Notes: generated from the sequence alone by a model not told the origin. DNA of 64,000 nucleotides from JAAYTD01 sp964472015 (GCA_964472015.1 CAYYIP010000009.1:1-64000), one strand, 5' to 3'. Shown: positions 36,861 to 45,967, numbered from the stretch's first letter. Made by a program: numbers and translations.

Positions 36861-38405
36861 ATGAAAAATACAGATAAAAAATTCTTACTTATAATACTTG
36901 ATGGTTGGGGCATAGGTGATAAGTCACAATCAGATCTAATACATAATGGCGATACACCATATTTTAAAAGTTTATTAAAAAATTATATAAATTCTCAATT
37001 AATTGCTAGTGGTGAAAGTGTAGGCTTACCTGATGGACAAATGGGCAATTCAGAGGTGGGACACTTGAATATAGGTGCCGGAAGAATTGTTTATCAAGAT
37101 TTACTTAGAATTAATATTGATATCAGAAACAATACAATATTGAAAAATCCCATTATTATTGAAGCAATAAATAAAACAAAAGAAAATAACAAATCTTTAC
37201 ATTTATTAGGATTAGTTTCAGATGGTGGTGTACATTCTCATATATCTCATCTTTACAAATTATGTGATATAGCAAAAGAAAATGGATTAAATAAAGTATT
37301 TATTCATTGCTTGATGGATGGTCGAGATACTTCACCAAAAAATGGAATAAAATATATACAAGATTTACAAACACATCTAAAAACATCAAGTGGAAAAATT
37401 GCTTCTATTTGTGGACGTTATTATACTATGGATAGAGATAAACGTTGGACACGTATAAAAGAAGGATATGATTTATTAGTATATGGAATAGGAAATAAAG
37501 AAATAGATCCTATAAAAGCAATGGAAAATAGCTATAATAATAATATAACTGATGAATTTATAAAACCAATTGTAATAATTGATGAAAAAAACGAACCAAT
37601 TACTACAATACAAGACGGAGATACAGTTTTATGTTTTAATTTCCGTACTGATAGATTACGTCAAATAACAACAGCTTTAACTCAACAAGATTTACCAGAA
37701 TTTGGAATGAAAAAACTAAACCTGAATTATTATACTATGACTGAATACGATAATACATTTAAAAATATAAGTGTTATATATAAAAAAGAATTTATAAAAA
37801 ATACACTTGGTGAAGTAATTTCAAATTCTGGATTAACTCAACTAAGAATAGCAGAAACCGAAAAATATGCTCATGTTACTTTCTTTTTTTCTGGTGGACG
37901 TGAAAAAAAATTTGATAAAGAAGAACGTATTCTAATAGATTCACCAAAAGTATCAACTTATGATCTACAACCAGAAATGAGTGCTTTTTTGGTAAAAGAC
38001 GCATTAGTTAAAGAATTAAAAAAACAAAAATTTAATTTTATTTGTTTAAATATTGCTAATGGAGATATGGTAGGACACACTGCAATAAAAGAAGCAATTT
38101 TAAAAGCAGTTAAAACAGTTGATATATGTATTAAAGAAATAATAGAAACTGCTACTGAAAATGGATACGATTGCTTATTAATAGCAGATCATGGAAATGC
38201 AGACCATTATGTATATGAAGATGGAAAACCTGATACTGCACATTCATTAAATCCAGTACCGTGTATATTAATAAATAACAAAAACTCACAAAATAAATAT
38301 AATAGTATAAAAAATGGGAAACTATGTGATATAGCTCCTACTATATTAAAATTAATGGATATTCCTATTCCTAAAGAAATGACTGGAGAAATATTAATAA
38401 AATAG
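36861..38405 (+). CDS. gpmI: 2,3-bisphosphoglycerate-independent phosphoglycerate mutase
   Basis: Interconverts 3- and 2-phosphoglycerate in glycolysis; binuclear metal enzyme of the alkaline phosphatase superfamily. 514 residues. LIILDGWGIGD (10-20) with Asp14, the phospho-acceptor Ser64 in DGQMGNSEVGHLNIGAGR, HCLMDGRDTSP, and NFRTDRLRQIT. C-terminal metal-binding blocks are NIANGDMVGHTA, LLIADHGNADHYV and DTAHSLNPVP. It is separated by 160 bp from the propeller gene, and the LolC/E-like gene follows after 12 bp. Confidence 0.97.
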   Translation: MKNTDKKFLLIILDGWGIGDKSQSDLIHNGDTPYFKSLLKNYINSQLIASGESVGLPDGQMGNSEVGHLNIGAGRIVYQDLLRINIDIRNNTILKNPIIIEAINKTKENNKSLHLLGLVSDGGVHSHISHLYKLCDIAKENGLNKVFIHCLMDGRDTSPKNGIKYIQDLQTHLKTSSGKIASICGRYYTMDRDKRWTRIKEGYDLLVYGIGNKEIDPIKAMENSYNNNITDEFIKPIVIIDEKNEPITTIQDGDTVLCFNFRTDRLRQITTALTQQDLPEFGMKKLNLNYYTMTEYDNTFKNISVIYKKEFIKNTLGEVISNSGLTQLRIAETEKYAHVTFFFSGGREKKFDKEERILIDSPKVSTYDLQPEMSAFLVKDALVKELKKQKFNFICLNIANGDMVGHTAIKEAILKAVKTVDICIKEIIETATENGYDCLLIADHGNADHYVYEDGKPDTAHSLNPVPCILINNKNSQNKYNSIKNGKLCDIAPTILKLMDIPIPKEMTGEILIK

Positions 38406-38417
38406 ATATTTATTATA

Positions 38418-39638
38418 ATGGATATTAATTTAATAAAAAAAATATCAAACGCATTAATACATTCAAATATTAGTAAATTTTTAAATTTTTCACAAATAAT
38501 ATCATTTTGTAGTGTATTGTTAGGAACTTTAGCTCTAATTTTATCCCTATCTATTTTAAATGGATTTGACTATAAATTAAGAGAAACGGCTAAAAAATTT
38601 ACTTCTGATATATCAATATATACAATAAACAATACTTATATTAACAATATTGATAGTATTAAAAACTATATATTAAAAAATGAAGAAATTAAATATGTAA
38701 CACCTGTAATATATTCAGAAGGTTTAATATCTACTAAAAATTATACTTGTGGAATAAATATACAATCAATAGATATTAATAATTCATTAAATAATTTTCA
38801 CAATAATATTATAGAAGGTATATTTAAATTTTCTAATAGTACAGCCAAAGAAATAATAATAGGAAAAACATTAGCCCGTAAGCTTGGTGTTAAAATTGGA
38901 GATAAAATACTTTTATATGCTTTAAAAAATACAGAAACAATAAATTTTTCTTCTATAACTTATGCACAATTTACAGTAAAGGCGATATATAATACAGGTA
39001 TGCTAAAATACGATGAAACAGTAATCTTTTGTCCTATACAAACATTAGCAAACATACTGGAAATGCCTCTAAAAACAGCTAATTATTTAGAAGTATATAT
39101 AAACAATATTAAAAATGTAGATAAAATAGCTATTAAATTAGAAGATAATTTGGGTTATCCTTTTTTCCCAGTTACATATTATGACATAAACAAATCTATT
39201 TTTGCTTGGATAGAATTACAAAAAGAACCTATTCCTATTGTTTTAGCAATAATTAGCATCGTTGCTATATTAAATATAGTAACAACATTAATTATAGCCG
39301 TTGTAGAAAAAACAAATTCGATAGGAATATTACAAACTCTTGGATTAAGTAGAAAAAATTTAATAAAAATATTTTTATTTCAAGGAATAAGAACTACTAT
39401 TTTAGGTTCAGTATCAGGTTGTTTACTAGCGTTTATATTTTGTATATTACAAATAAATTTTGGTATAATAAAACTAAATAGTAGTATTTATTTTTTAGAT
39501 ACATTACCTATAAATTTAGATATATCATATTTTATACTAGTTATAGGCATCACATCCTTAATTTCAATTATAGCTTCTTTCATCCCAGCGGCAATAGCAA
39601 CTAAAATAACTCCTTTAAAAGCTATAAAATTTGATTAG
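38418..39638 (+). CDS. LolC/LolE-like ABC transporter permease
   Basis: 406 residues with the FtsX/MacB permease plan: one N-terminal transmembrane segment (about 27-49, ISFCSVLLGTLALILSLSIL). A large periplasmic MacB-PCD domain (50-265) carries EIIIGKTLARKLGVKIGDK, and three C-terminal segments lie at about 270-295, 318-345 and 370-395. The ending IPAAIATKITPLKAIKFD is typical. It resembles lipoprotein-releasing LolC/E permeases, but an ATPase partner (LolD) is not adjacent, so other export roles are possible. It starts 12 bp after gpmI and ends before a strong bidirectional terminator. Confidence 0.85.
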   Translation: MDINLIKKISNALIHSNISKFLNFSQIISFCSVLLGTLALILSLSILNGFDYKLRETAKKFTSDISIYTINNTYINNIDSIKNYILKNEEIKYVTPVIYSEGLISTKNYTCGINIQSIDINNSLNNFHNNIIEGIFKFSNSTAKEIIIGKTLARKLGVKIGDKILLYALKNTETINFSSITYAQFTVKAIYNTGMLKYDETVIFCPIQTLANILEMPLKTANYLEVYINNIKNVDKIAIKLEDNLGYPFFPVTYYDINKSIFAWIELQKEPIPIVLAIISIVAILNIVTTLIIAVVEKTNSIGILQTLGLSRKNLIKIFLFQGIRTTILGSVSGCLLAFIFCILQINFGIIKLNSSIYFLDTLPINLDISYFILVIGITSLISIIASFIPAAIATKITPLKAIKFD

Positions 39639-39679
39639 TTAATAGTTTATTATTAAATAATAAATTATTTAACCAATAA

Positions 39680-39721
39680 AAAAATATACTCTATTAATTA
39701 TAATTAATAGAGTATATTTTT
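39680..39721. terminator. Bidirectional terminator, 42-nt perfect palindrome
   Basis: Two perfect 21-bp arms (39680-39700 and 39701-39721), starting A5 and ending T5, with ACTCTATTA/TAATAGAGT inside. It separates the convergent permease and bS18 genes, 41 and 32 bp from their stop codons. Confidence 0.85.
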
Positions 39722-39753
39722 ATAAAAAACTAAAATATTAATACTAAGAAATA

Positions 39754-40092
39754 TTATGCTAAATCTTGAGCAACAAAAGGTATCAAAGCAAGATGTCTTG
39801 CATATTTAATAGCTTTTGCAATTTCTCTTTGTTGTAAAGCATTAACACCCGTAATTCTTTTTGGTAGAATTTTTCCTAAATCATTAGTATAACGAGTAAG
39901 AGCTTTCCCATCTAAATAATCAACAACTCTACGGTTACCCATAGGATTTACTTTTCGTTTTTCAATACGACGTTGTTTGCTATTTCTATTACCCGGAGTA
40001 TTTATACCCATTTGCATAGGATAAAGAGAACTATTACCAATATTATTATTTTGATTATAGCTATTTTTTCCATTACGTTGATTCATATACAT
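39754..40092 (-). CDS. rpsR: Small-subunit ribosomal protein bS18 with long N-terminal extension
   Basis: Component of the 30S platform, partner of bS6. 112 residues against the usual 70-90. The core is at about 44-112 (RKVNPMGNRRVVDYLDGKALTRYTND, then GKILPKRITGVNALQQREIAKAIKYARHLALIP). The first about 40 residues are Asn-rich and unordered. Usual zinc cysteines are absent. It overlaps the bL31 stop codon by one base (TAATG). The normal rpsF-ssb-rplI neighbours are missing here; instead it is grouped with bL31. The ATG at 40086 is a second possible start. Confidence 0.93.
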   Translation of the reverse strand: MYMNQRNGKNSYNQNNNIGNSSLYPMQMGINTPGNRNSKQRRIEKRKVNPMGNRRVVDYLDGKALTRYTNDLGKILPKRITGVNALQQREIAKAIKYARHLALIPFVAQDLA

Positions 40093-40325
40093 TATTTCTT
40101 CCTCCTCTCAATAATATTTTGAGTTTTTTCTGCACGTTTTTTAAATCTATCAACACGTCCAGCAGTATCAACTAAGGTTTGTTTCCCTGTATAAAAAGGA
40201 TGTGATTTTGAATCAATATCAAGAATTATTTTATCTGCTTTATAACATGAACGTGTATAATATACCGTGCCATCAGTCATAACAACTTCTAAGTTATGAT
40301 AATAAGGATGAATACCTTTTTTCAT
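40092..40325 (-). CDS. rpmE: Large-subunit ribosomal protein bL31 (zinc-free form)
   Basis: 50S protein bridging to the small subunit head. 77 residues from the ATG at 40325 (MKKGIHPYYHNLEVV). An in-frame TTG at 40340 would overlap the upstream gene's stop codon region and is unlikely. SKSHPFYTGKQTLVDTAGRVDRFKKR is the family signature. The four zinc cysteines of C+ bL31 are replaced (SKSHP instead of CSKCHP). A basic tail ends in RRKK. rpsR follows with a one-base overlap. Confidence 0.93.
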   Translation of the reverse strand: MKKGIHPYYHNLEVVMTDGTVYYTRSCYKADKIILDIDSKSHPFYTGKQTLVDTAGRVDRFKKRAEKTQNIIERRKK

Positions 40326-40340
40326 TTTACATTTATCCAA

Positions 40341-40511
40341 TTAATTTATATCAACTTTATCTATTTGCGAAATATCATCAATTTTTACTATTTGTTCTAG
40401 AAATCTAACAGAATCTATTTCGCTAACATATCCTTTAATTACTTTTACAGATACTTTTTCTACTACTTTACTTTTTTTCGTTTTATCCGAAAATGTTTGC
40501 TGTTTTGCCAT
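40341..40511 (-). CDS. Small basic protein upstream of bL31, unknown function
   Basis: 56 residues: MAKQQTFSDKTKKSKVVEKV at the N-terminus, then SVKVIKGYVSEIDSVRFLEQ and IVKIDDISQIDKVDIN. The first 20 residues are Lys-rich, and the rest predicts alternating strands and a helix. It lies 15 bp before the bL31 ATG and is in the same unit as two ribosomal protein genes, which suggests a ribosome-associated role. I do not recognise the family. The ATG at 40511 has no strong ribosome binding site. Reading frame, length and placement between same-strand genes make it a likely real gene. Confidence 0.65.
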   Translation of the reverse strand: MAKQQTFSDKTKKSKVVEKVSVKVIKGYVSEIDSVRFLEQIVKIDDISQIDKVDIN

Positions 40512-40676
40512 TTCGCTTTATTTTATAATTAAATATACTTTCAATTCTTACTTTTTATATATAAGAATTACAAATATAATACTTTTTATTTTTAAAAAAA
40601 AATATTTTATTGTAAATATATAAAATTATTTAATTTTTTATTATTTTATTATAAGTTTTATATAAATTATATAAAA

Positions 40677-41879
40677 TTATTTAATATAAATATTATTTAT
40701 TATTCCTTCATATAACCAATTAGCAATAGCTTGTCTATTATCAGCACGAATAAATCTCAATTGATCTTTTGGATTTTGAATATTTCCTAATTCAATATAA
40801 GCTGCAGTAATATTAGTGTTTCTCAATGTATATAAATCTCTTGTAGAAATAGTACCAAAATAATCTCTTCCAGGTTGTGTTTTTTTATACTTTCTATTTA
40901 TTGTATTATATAGAGAATTACATAAATTTTTACTTTGTTGACAATTTGATCTATGATAAAAAAATATATCTATTCTTTGATCTTCTACTCGTGAATCAAC
41001 ATGTAATTCTAATAAAAATTGTTTTTTAACTTTTTTTTCATTATTTTCTATTACATATTTATTTACTAAATCTGTACGTTGCTTTAATCTTGTTAGTTGT
41101 ATAGAAGATATAGAGTCACCATTAATCAATAATTCACTATTAGTATCTTTCAAAAACTTATCATTTCTTATTCCATCCAATGTATCTTGAACTATCATAT
41201 ATACCTTTGCGTTACTTTCTACTAATTTTTTTGCAAGACGAATAGTAATATCATATGCATACTCATCTTCATTTAATTCTACACTATCGCGATATCCTAT
41301 AGCACCAGGATCAGGACCACCATGCCCAGAAATAAGATAAAATATATAACCTTTTAATTTATGATTCTTAACATTAACTTTTTCTTTAAAAAACTCATAA
41401 TTATTTTTATCTTTAAAATCTACATTTTGATTTTTAATAATTTCTTGTTTTTGGATACTAGTATCATAATCATAAATCTTATATAAATATATAGGTATCC
41501 ATAATTCCATTGTTTTTTTATAATTATCTTTAAGACCTGAATTTTGAATATCAATATTATATTCTTCAATTTTTTTTGCTAATCCAAAATCTTTTATTTT
41601 AGTAGATGAACGAATAGTTTTTCCATCAAATTTTACAATTTGAATTGGTAATATATAATATTCATCTATAAATAATCCATTATCCTTTGTTAAATTTTTT
41701 GCATTTACAATTTTAATATCATTTAGTGCTTGCTCAAAAGTATTTAATTTATATTTATTTAATAATCCATAAATAGAATCACCTTTCTTAGCTTTTATAA
41801 TTACAAAATTACCAGCATAAACTGAACACTTAATTAATACAAACAATATAAAAAATATTATAAATTTTTCTTTCAACAT
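40677..41879 (-). CDS. LysM-like/N-acetylmuramoyl-L-alanine amidase (Amidase_3)
   Basis: 400 residues with a signal peptide (hydrophobic 6-22). A LysM-like domain (about 25-78, FVIIKAKKGDSIYGLLNKYK) should bind peptidoglycan. The C-terminal Amidase_3 zinc domain (about 178-400) has ISGHGGPDPGAIG (His186), NEDEYAYDITIRLA (Glu near 204-206) and LLELHVDSR (His293). The catalytic Glu363 is in AAYIELGNIQNPKDQLRF. It should cleave the MurNAc-L-Ala bond in daughter-cell separation or remodelling. The 165 bp before the small bL31-linked gene is A/T only. Confidence 0.9.
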   Translation of the reverse strand: MLKEKFIIFFILFVLIKCSVYAGNFVIIKAKKGDSIYGLLNKYKLNTFEQALNDIKIVNAKNLTKDNGLFIDEYYILPIQIVKFDGKTIRSSTKIKDFGLAKKIEEYNIDIQNSGLKDNYKKTMELWIPIYLYKIYDYDTSIQKQEIIKNQNVDFKDKNNYEFFKEKVNVKNHKLKGYIFYLISGHGGPDPGAIGYRDSVELNEDEYAYDITIRLAKKLVESNAKVYMIVQDTLDGIRNDKFLKDTNSELLINGDSISSIQLTRLKQRTDLVNKYVIENNEKKVKKQFLLELHVDSRVEDQRIDIFFYHRSNCQQSKNLCNSLYNTINRKYKKTQPGRDYFGTISTRDLYTLRNTNITAAYIELGNIQNPKDQLRFIRADNRQAIANWLYEGIINNIYIK

Positions 41880-42018
41880 TTTTTATCAAAAAAATAAATT
41901 ATTATAAAGTACAAAGATACAAAAAAAAATAAAATAATAAATATCAAATTATATAATATATCTATATATATTATATTTGTCAATTATATAAAATATATTG
42001 ATAAATTATTTAAAAATA

Positions 42019-42045
42019 AAAAAACGACCATTAAGATCGTTTTTT
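42019..42045 (-). terminator. Terminator at the end of the ribosomal superoperon
   Basis: 11-bp stem (42019-42029 and 42035-42045, one G-U pair) AAAAAACGATC/GGTCGTTTTTT on the transcribed strand with a 5-nt loop. It lies 37 bp after the rplQ stop codon. Confidence 0.85.
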
Positions 42046-42081
42046 ATAAATTAACATCTAAAATTTTATGTACCGCCGTAA

Positions 42082-42690
42082 TTACTCTTTAGTTTCAGCA
42101 TCTAAATTTTCAGTTTGTTTTTCAGTTACTGTCTCAGTTTCAATTACGGAATTTGTTTTTTCTTCTGCCTCAACTGTTATAGCATTTTCATTTTTTTCAT
42201 TTAATTTAGCTTTTTTCTTTTCAGTTTTTTTCTTTTGAACATTTTTCTTTTTAACTGGTTTATTTGAAATAGAACCATCTTGAGGAGCAGACCAATCTAC
42301 TAATTCAATAATAGCAGTTCTACTAGCATCTCCTCTTCTAACACCAGTTTTAATAATTCTTGTATAACCACCATTTCTACTTTCTACTACTGGTGCTATT
42401 GAATCAAAAAGTTCTTGAAGAACAGCTTTGCTACGAATATATTTAGCAACAAGTCTTCTATTATGTATATCAATTGTTTGACCACTAGGAAGCAAATTCT
42501 GCTTTTCATTAGCAAGCGCTTTTTTAGCTTTCGTAATTAATTTTTCACAAACAATTCGAATTTCTTTTGCTTTTGCTTCTGTAGTATATATTTTTTTATG
42601 TTCAAAAAGAGAAGTTGCCATATTTTTAAACATTGCTTCTCTATGGCTTTTTGTTCTATTAAGTTTTCGGCCTCTAACTAAGTGTCTCAT
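42082..42690 (-). CDS. rplQ: Large-subunit ribosomal protein bL17 with charged C-terminal extension
   Basis: 50S protein near the exit tunnel. 202 residues; the core (1-130) begins MRHLVRGRKLNRTKSHREA and includes NGGYTRIIKTGVRRGDASRTAIIELV. The last about 70 residues are a Lys/Glu-rich tail (KKKNVQKKKTEKKKAKLNEK), like the long bL17 tails known from the FCB group. Start ATG at 42690, 18 bp after rpoA. Confidence 0.97.
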   Translation of the reverse strand: MRHLVRGRKLNRTKSHREAMFKNMATSLFEHKKIYTTEAKAKEIRIVCEKLITKAKKALANEKQNLLPSGQTIDIHNRRLVAKYIRSKAVLQELFDSIAPVVESRNGGYTRIIKTGVRRGDASRTAIIELVDWSAPQDGSISNKPVKKKNVQKKKTEKKKAKLNEKNENAITVEAEEKTNSVIETETVTEKQTENLDAETKE

Positions 42691-42708
42691 TTATAAACTC
42701 ATTATATT

Positions 42709-43734
42709 TTAAAAATTAATAATAGGTGGTTTTATATCTTCCTTAAGATATTGATCTGTATTCATACCAAAGTGTAATCCATGCATATGAATAAGTTCGC
42801 CTAATTCAGTAAGAGATTTTTTTCCAAAATTTCTAAATTTTAAAAGTTCACTTTCTTGTAATTGTACAAGTTCAGCAATATTTTTTATATTAGCAATTTT
42901 AAGACAATTATGTGCTCTAACAGATAATTCAAGATCATCAACCGGTGTTAAAAGAATAGCTCTGATTCTATTCTTTTCAGCAATTTTTATTTCATCTTCT
43001 TGTGGAACTGCCTCCGGTATAATTTCATCATCTATAGCAACATTAAACCCTGTAAACAGTTTAAAATGTTCTATAAGTATTTTGGCAGCATAATGCACAG
43101 CTTCTTGTGCAGTAATAGTACCATCAGTTTTAACATCAAGAATTAAACGTTCATAATCAGTTCGTTGTCCAACCCTAAAAGGTTCTATTGATATATTAAC
43201 AAGTAATACTGGTGTATAAACTGAATCTATCGGTAACATTCCCACTGGGTAATCTACGATAATTTGTTCTTCAGCAGGAACAAATCCTTTACCTCTACCG
43301 ATTTTAAGTTCTACATCAAAATCAGCATCTTTAGATAATTCAGCAATATGTTGATTAACATCCATAATTTCGAGATTAGGAGCAGCCTCTTGAATATGTT
43401 TAGCTGTTAAATTACCCGGACCTTTTACATGAAAAAGAACTCGCTGACTTTTTTTATCATTACATTTTATTTTAACTTCTTTCAAATTAAGAATAATTTC
43501 AGAAACATCTTCAACTACATGAGGAATACTTTGAAATTCATGCAGAACATTTGATATTTTCACACCAACAATAGCGGCACCTGGAATAGACGAGAGTAGA
43601 ACTCTACGCATTGCATTGCCAACAGTATTAGCATATCCATGTTCAAGTGGTTGCATTACAAATCTACAATGAGAATTAGAAATAGTCTCTTCAATTTGAA
43701 TTTTATCTGGCATTTGCATTTGTTGTGTTATCAT
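42709..43734 (-). CDS. rpoA: DNA-directed RNA polymerase subunit alpha
   Basis: 341 residues. N-terminal assembly domain (about 1-235) has EHGYANTVGNAMRRVLLSSI and IPGAAIVGVKI. The C-terminal domain (about 260-325) carries LELSVRAHNCLKIANIKNIAEL and LKFRNFGKKSLTELGELI, which contact promoter DNA and activators. Only 34 bp separate it from rpsK, where rpsD normally lies. Start ATG at 43734. Confidence 0.98.
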   Translation of the reverse strand: MITQQMQMPDKIQIEETISNSHCRFVMQPLEHGYANTVGNAMRRVLLSSIPGAAIVGVKISNVLHEFQSIPHVVEDVSEIILNLKEVKIKCNDKKSQRVLFHVKGPGNLTAKHIQEAAPNLEIMDVNQHIAELSKDADFDVELKIGRGKGFVPAEEQIIVDYPVGMLPIDSVYTPVLLVNISIEPFRVGQRTDYERLILDVKTDGTITAQEAVHYAAKILIEHFKLFTGFNVAIDDEIIPEAVPQEDEIKIAEKNRIRAILLTPVDDLELSVRAHNCLKIANIKNIAELVQLQESELLKFRNFGKKSLTELGELIHMHGLHFGMNTDQYLKEDIKPPIINF

Positions 43735-43768
43735 AGCTGTTTACACATCCTTTTAGTAATTATTAAAA

Positions 43769-44149
43769 TTATACTCTTCGCCTTTTAGGTGGTCTACACC
43801 CATTGTGAGGAATAGGAGTTTTATCTGTAATAGAATGCACTTCTAAACCTGCTTGAAATAAAGCTCTTATAGCCGCTTCACGACCAGAGCCTGGTCCTTT
43901 AACAAAGACATCAACTTTACGTAATCCCATTTCATAAGCTTCCTTAGCTGCTTTTTCAGCAGAAACTTGTGAAGCATAAGGAGTGTTTTTCTTTGAGCCT
44001 CTAAAACCATTTTTTCCTGCTGAAGACCAACACAAAGCATTTCCATAAGTGTCTGAAATAGTAACTAACACATTATTAAAAGATGCTTTAATAAAAGCTT
44101 TCCCATGAACATCGGAAACACTTTTTTTCTTTACTTTTTTCTTAGCCAC
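43769..44149 (-). CDS. rpsK: Small-subunit ribosomal protein uS11
   Basis: Platform protein of the 30S subunit, 126 residues. Family blocks GKAFIKASFNNVLVTISDTYGNAL, WSSAGKNGFRGSKKNTPYASQ, VFVKGPGSGREAAIRAL and ITDKTPIPHNGCRPPKRRRV. Starts with GTG at 44149. Confidence 0.98.
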   Translation of the reverse strand: MAKKKVKKKSVSDVHGKAFIKASFNNVLVTISDTYGNALCWSSAGKNGFRGSKKNTPYASQVSAEKAAKEAYEMGLRKVDVFVKGPGSGREAAIRALFQAGLEVHSITDKTPIPHNGCRPPKRRRV

Positions 44150-44175
44150 AATTATAATCCTATATTAATTTCTAA

Positions 44176-44550
44176 TTATTTAACTGCTTTCTTTTTACCT
44201 GCAACTGTCTTCTTTCTACCTTTACGTGTTCTTGCATTAGTACGTGTACGCTGACCATGGCAAGGTAAACCACGTCTATGTCTAATACCTCTATAACAAC
44301 CTATATCCATAAGTCGTTTTATATTCATTTGAATCTCTGAACGTAAGGTACCTTCAATTCTATAATTTTCAAGTTCTTGTCGTAGACGAGCGATTTCATC
44401 ATCTGTCCAAGCACTAACGCGTTTCCCGTACTCTATTCCGGCTGCATCTAGAACTTTTCTTGCTGTAGTGAGTCCAATACCATAAATATAAGTAAGACCT
44501 ATTTCACCACGTTTATTTTTAGGTAAGTCAATTCCTGCTATACGTGCCAA
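44176..44550 (-). CDS. rpsM: Small-subunit ribosomal protein uS13
   Basis: Head protein of the 30S subunit contacting tRNA and bridge B1. 124 residues: ARIAGIDLPKNKRGEIGLTY, then RGIRHRRGLPCHGQRTRTNARTRKG and a Lys-rich tail. The start is TTG at 44550, supported by AGGAG 9-13 bp upstream. rpmJ ends 12 bp before. Confidence 0.97.
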   Translation of the reverse strand: MARIAGIDLPKNKRGEIGLTYIYGIGLTTARKVLDAAGIEYGKRVSAWTDDEIARLRQELENYRIEGTLRSEIQMNIKRLMDIGCYRGIRHRRGLPCHGQRTRTNARTRKGRKKTVAGKKKAVK

Positions 44551-44562
44551 TTCTAAATACTC

Positions 44563-44679
44563 CTATCCTTGTCTTTGTTTAAATCGTGGATTTTTTTTAT
44601 TAATTATATAAATACGACCCTTACGTTTTACAATTTTATCATTAGGGTCTCTTTTCTTTACTGATGCTTGTACTTTCAT
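44563..44679 (-). CDS. rpmJ: Large-subunit ribosomal protein bL36 (cysteine-free form)
   Basis: 38 residues: MKVQASVKKRDPNDKIVKRK then GRIYIINKKNPRFKQRQG. All zinc ligands of C+ bL36 are replaced, closely resembling Bacteroidota bL36. Start ATG at 44679. It lies at its expected place between infA and rpsM. Confidence 0.96.
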   Translation of the reverse strand: MKVQASVKKRDPNDKIVKRKGRIYIINKKNPRFKQRQG

Positions 44680-44804
44680 TTTTTATAAATAAACTAATTA
44701 AAATAATTTTCAAAATAATAATAATTTACAAAGAAAAACAATATATTATTATATAAGATATATATAAGATAAATTATGAATATAATATAATATTATAAAA
44801 TAAC

Positions 44805-45023
44805 TTATTTAAATCTATATGTAATACGTCCTTTTGTAAGATCGTATGGAGACATTTCAACTGACACTTTATCGCCTTGTAAAATCTTTATAAAATTCAT
44901 TCTCATTTTACCTGAAATATGAGCATGTATTTTATGTCCATTTTCAAATCTAACAATAAATTGAGTATTAGGAAGTGCTTCTTCAACTATACCATCAATT
45001 TTAATAACATCGTTTTTTGCCAT
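44805..45023 (-). CDS. infA: Translation initiation factor IF-1
   Basis: Single S1-like OB-fold protein that blocks the A site during initiation. 72 residues, the usual length: KIDGIVEEALPNTQFIVRFE, NGHKIHAHISGKMRMNFIKI and DKVSVEMSPYDLTKGRITYR. A 125-bp A/T gap before rpmJ and 155 bp after map are the widest breaks inside the spc-alpha part and could hold internal promoters. Confidence 0.97.
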   Translation of the reverse strand: MAKNDVIKIDGIVEEALPNTQFIVRFENGHKIHAHISGKMRMNFIKILQGDKVSVEMSPYDLTKGRITYRFK

Positions 45024-45178
45024 AAAAAGTTAAACTTATCTTATAAATAATAAATAAAATTCTTTGTTTTTGTTATAAAAAAATTTAATATATCAAATAA
45101 TATATTAAAAAATATATTAGTAAAAATATTTTTTTTGACTACAAATATACTAAAAATATATGAATATTACAAATAAAA

Positions 45179-45952
45179 TTAATTTCTTAAAGTAAGAATG
45201 AGTGGAAAATTATCATTTATAATAACAGTATGTTCAAAATGAGCGGCTGGTTTACCATCTTTAGTAATAACTGTCCATCCGTTTCTACTATCAGTATAAC
45301 ATTCTTTTGCACCCATATGTACCATAGGCTCAATAGCAAGACCATAACCATTTTCTAATTTTATATTAGGTAGATCTCGACGTGCTATAAGAGGTGGTAC
45401 AAAATTAGGAATTGATGGATTTTGATGTAATTTTTTACCAATTCCATGTCCTGTTAATTCACGTGTTAAAGAATAACCAAATTTTTCACAATAAGTTTGA
45501 ATAGCCCTAGATATATCATATAACTTTCCTTTATTTACAGCTTTTGCAATTCCCTCAAAAAGAGCTTCTTCAGTAACTTTTAACAAGAGTTTTTTCTCCT
45601 CGCTAACATCTACAACTGGAAAAGTAACTGCACTATCACTATAGTAACCTTCAAAAACAGCTCCACAATCAATTGAAACAATTTGCCCAACTTCTAATTT
45701 CCTGTTGCTTGGAATTCCATGAACAACCTCTTCGTCAATAGAAATACAAAGTGTATTAGGAAAACCATTATAATTTTTAAATGCAGGGTATGCATTTTTT
45801 GAACGTATATAATCCTCTGCTATTTTATCTATTTCAATTGTTTCAATCCCTGGGCGAATAGATTTCCCCACTAAAGTTAGTGTATCGGCAACTATGCGTC
45901 CGGCTATTTCCATCTTTTTAATTTCATCAAGTTTTAATGATCGCACAAACAC
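45179..45952 (-). CDS. map: Methionine aminopeptidase type I
   Basis: Removes N-terminal methionine from new proteins; dinuclear metal enzyme. 257 residues. EEVVHGIPSNRKLEVGQIVS, DCGAVFEGYYSDSAVTFPV (first metal aspartates), TGHGIGKKLHQNPSIPNF (histidine), LAIEPMV and AAHFEHTVIIN (glutamates) are all in place. The start is ambiguous: GTG at 45952 or GTG at 45946. It begins about 15 bp after secY. Confidence 0.96.
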   Translation of the reverse strand: MFVRSLKLDEIKKMEIAGRIVADTLTLVGKSIRPGIETIEIDKIAEDYIRSKNAYPAFKNYNGFPNTLCISIDEEVVHGIPSNRKLEVGQIVSIDCGAVFEGYYSDSAVTFPVVDVSEEKKLLLKVTEEALFEGIAKAVNKGKLYDISRAIQTYCEKFGYSLTRELTGHGIGKKLHQNPSIPNFVPPLIARRDLPNIKLENGYGLAIEPMVHMGAKECYTDSRNGWTVITKDGKPAAHFEHTVIINDNFPLILTLRN

Positions 45953-45967
45953 AAATTATACTCTCGC

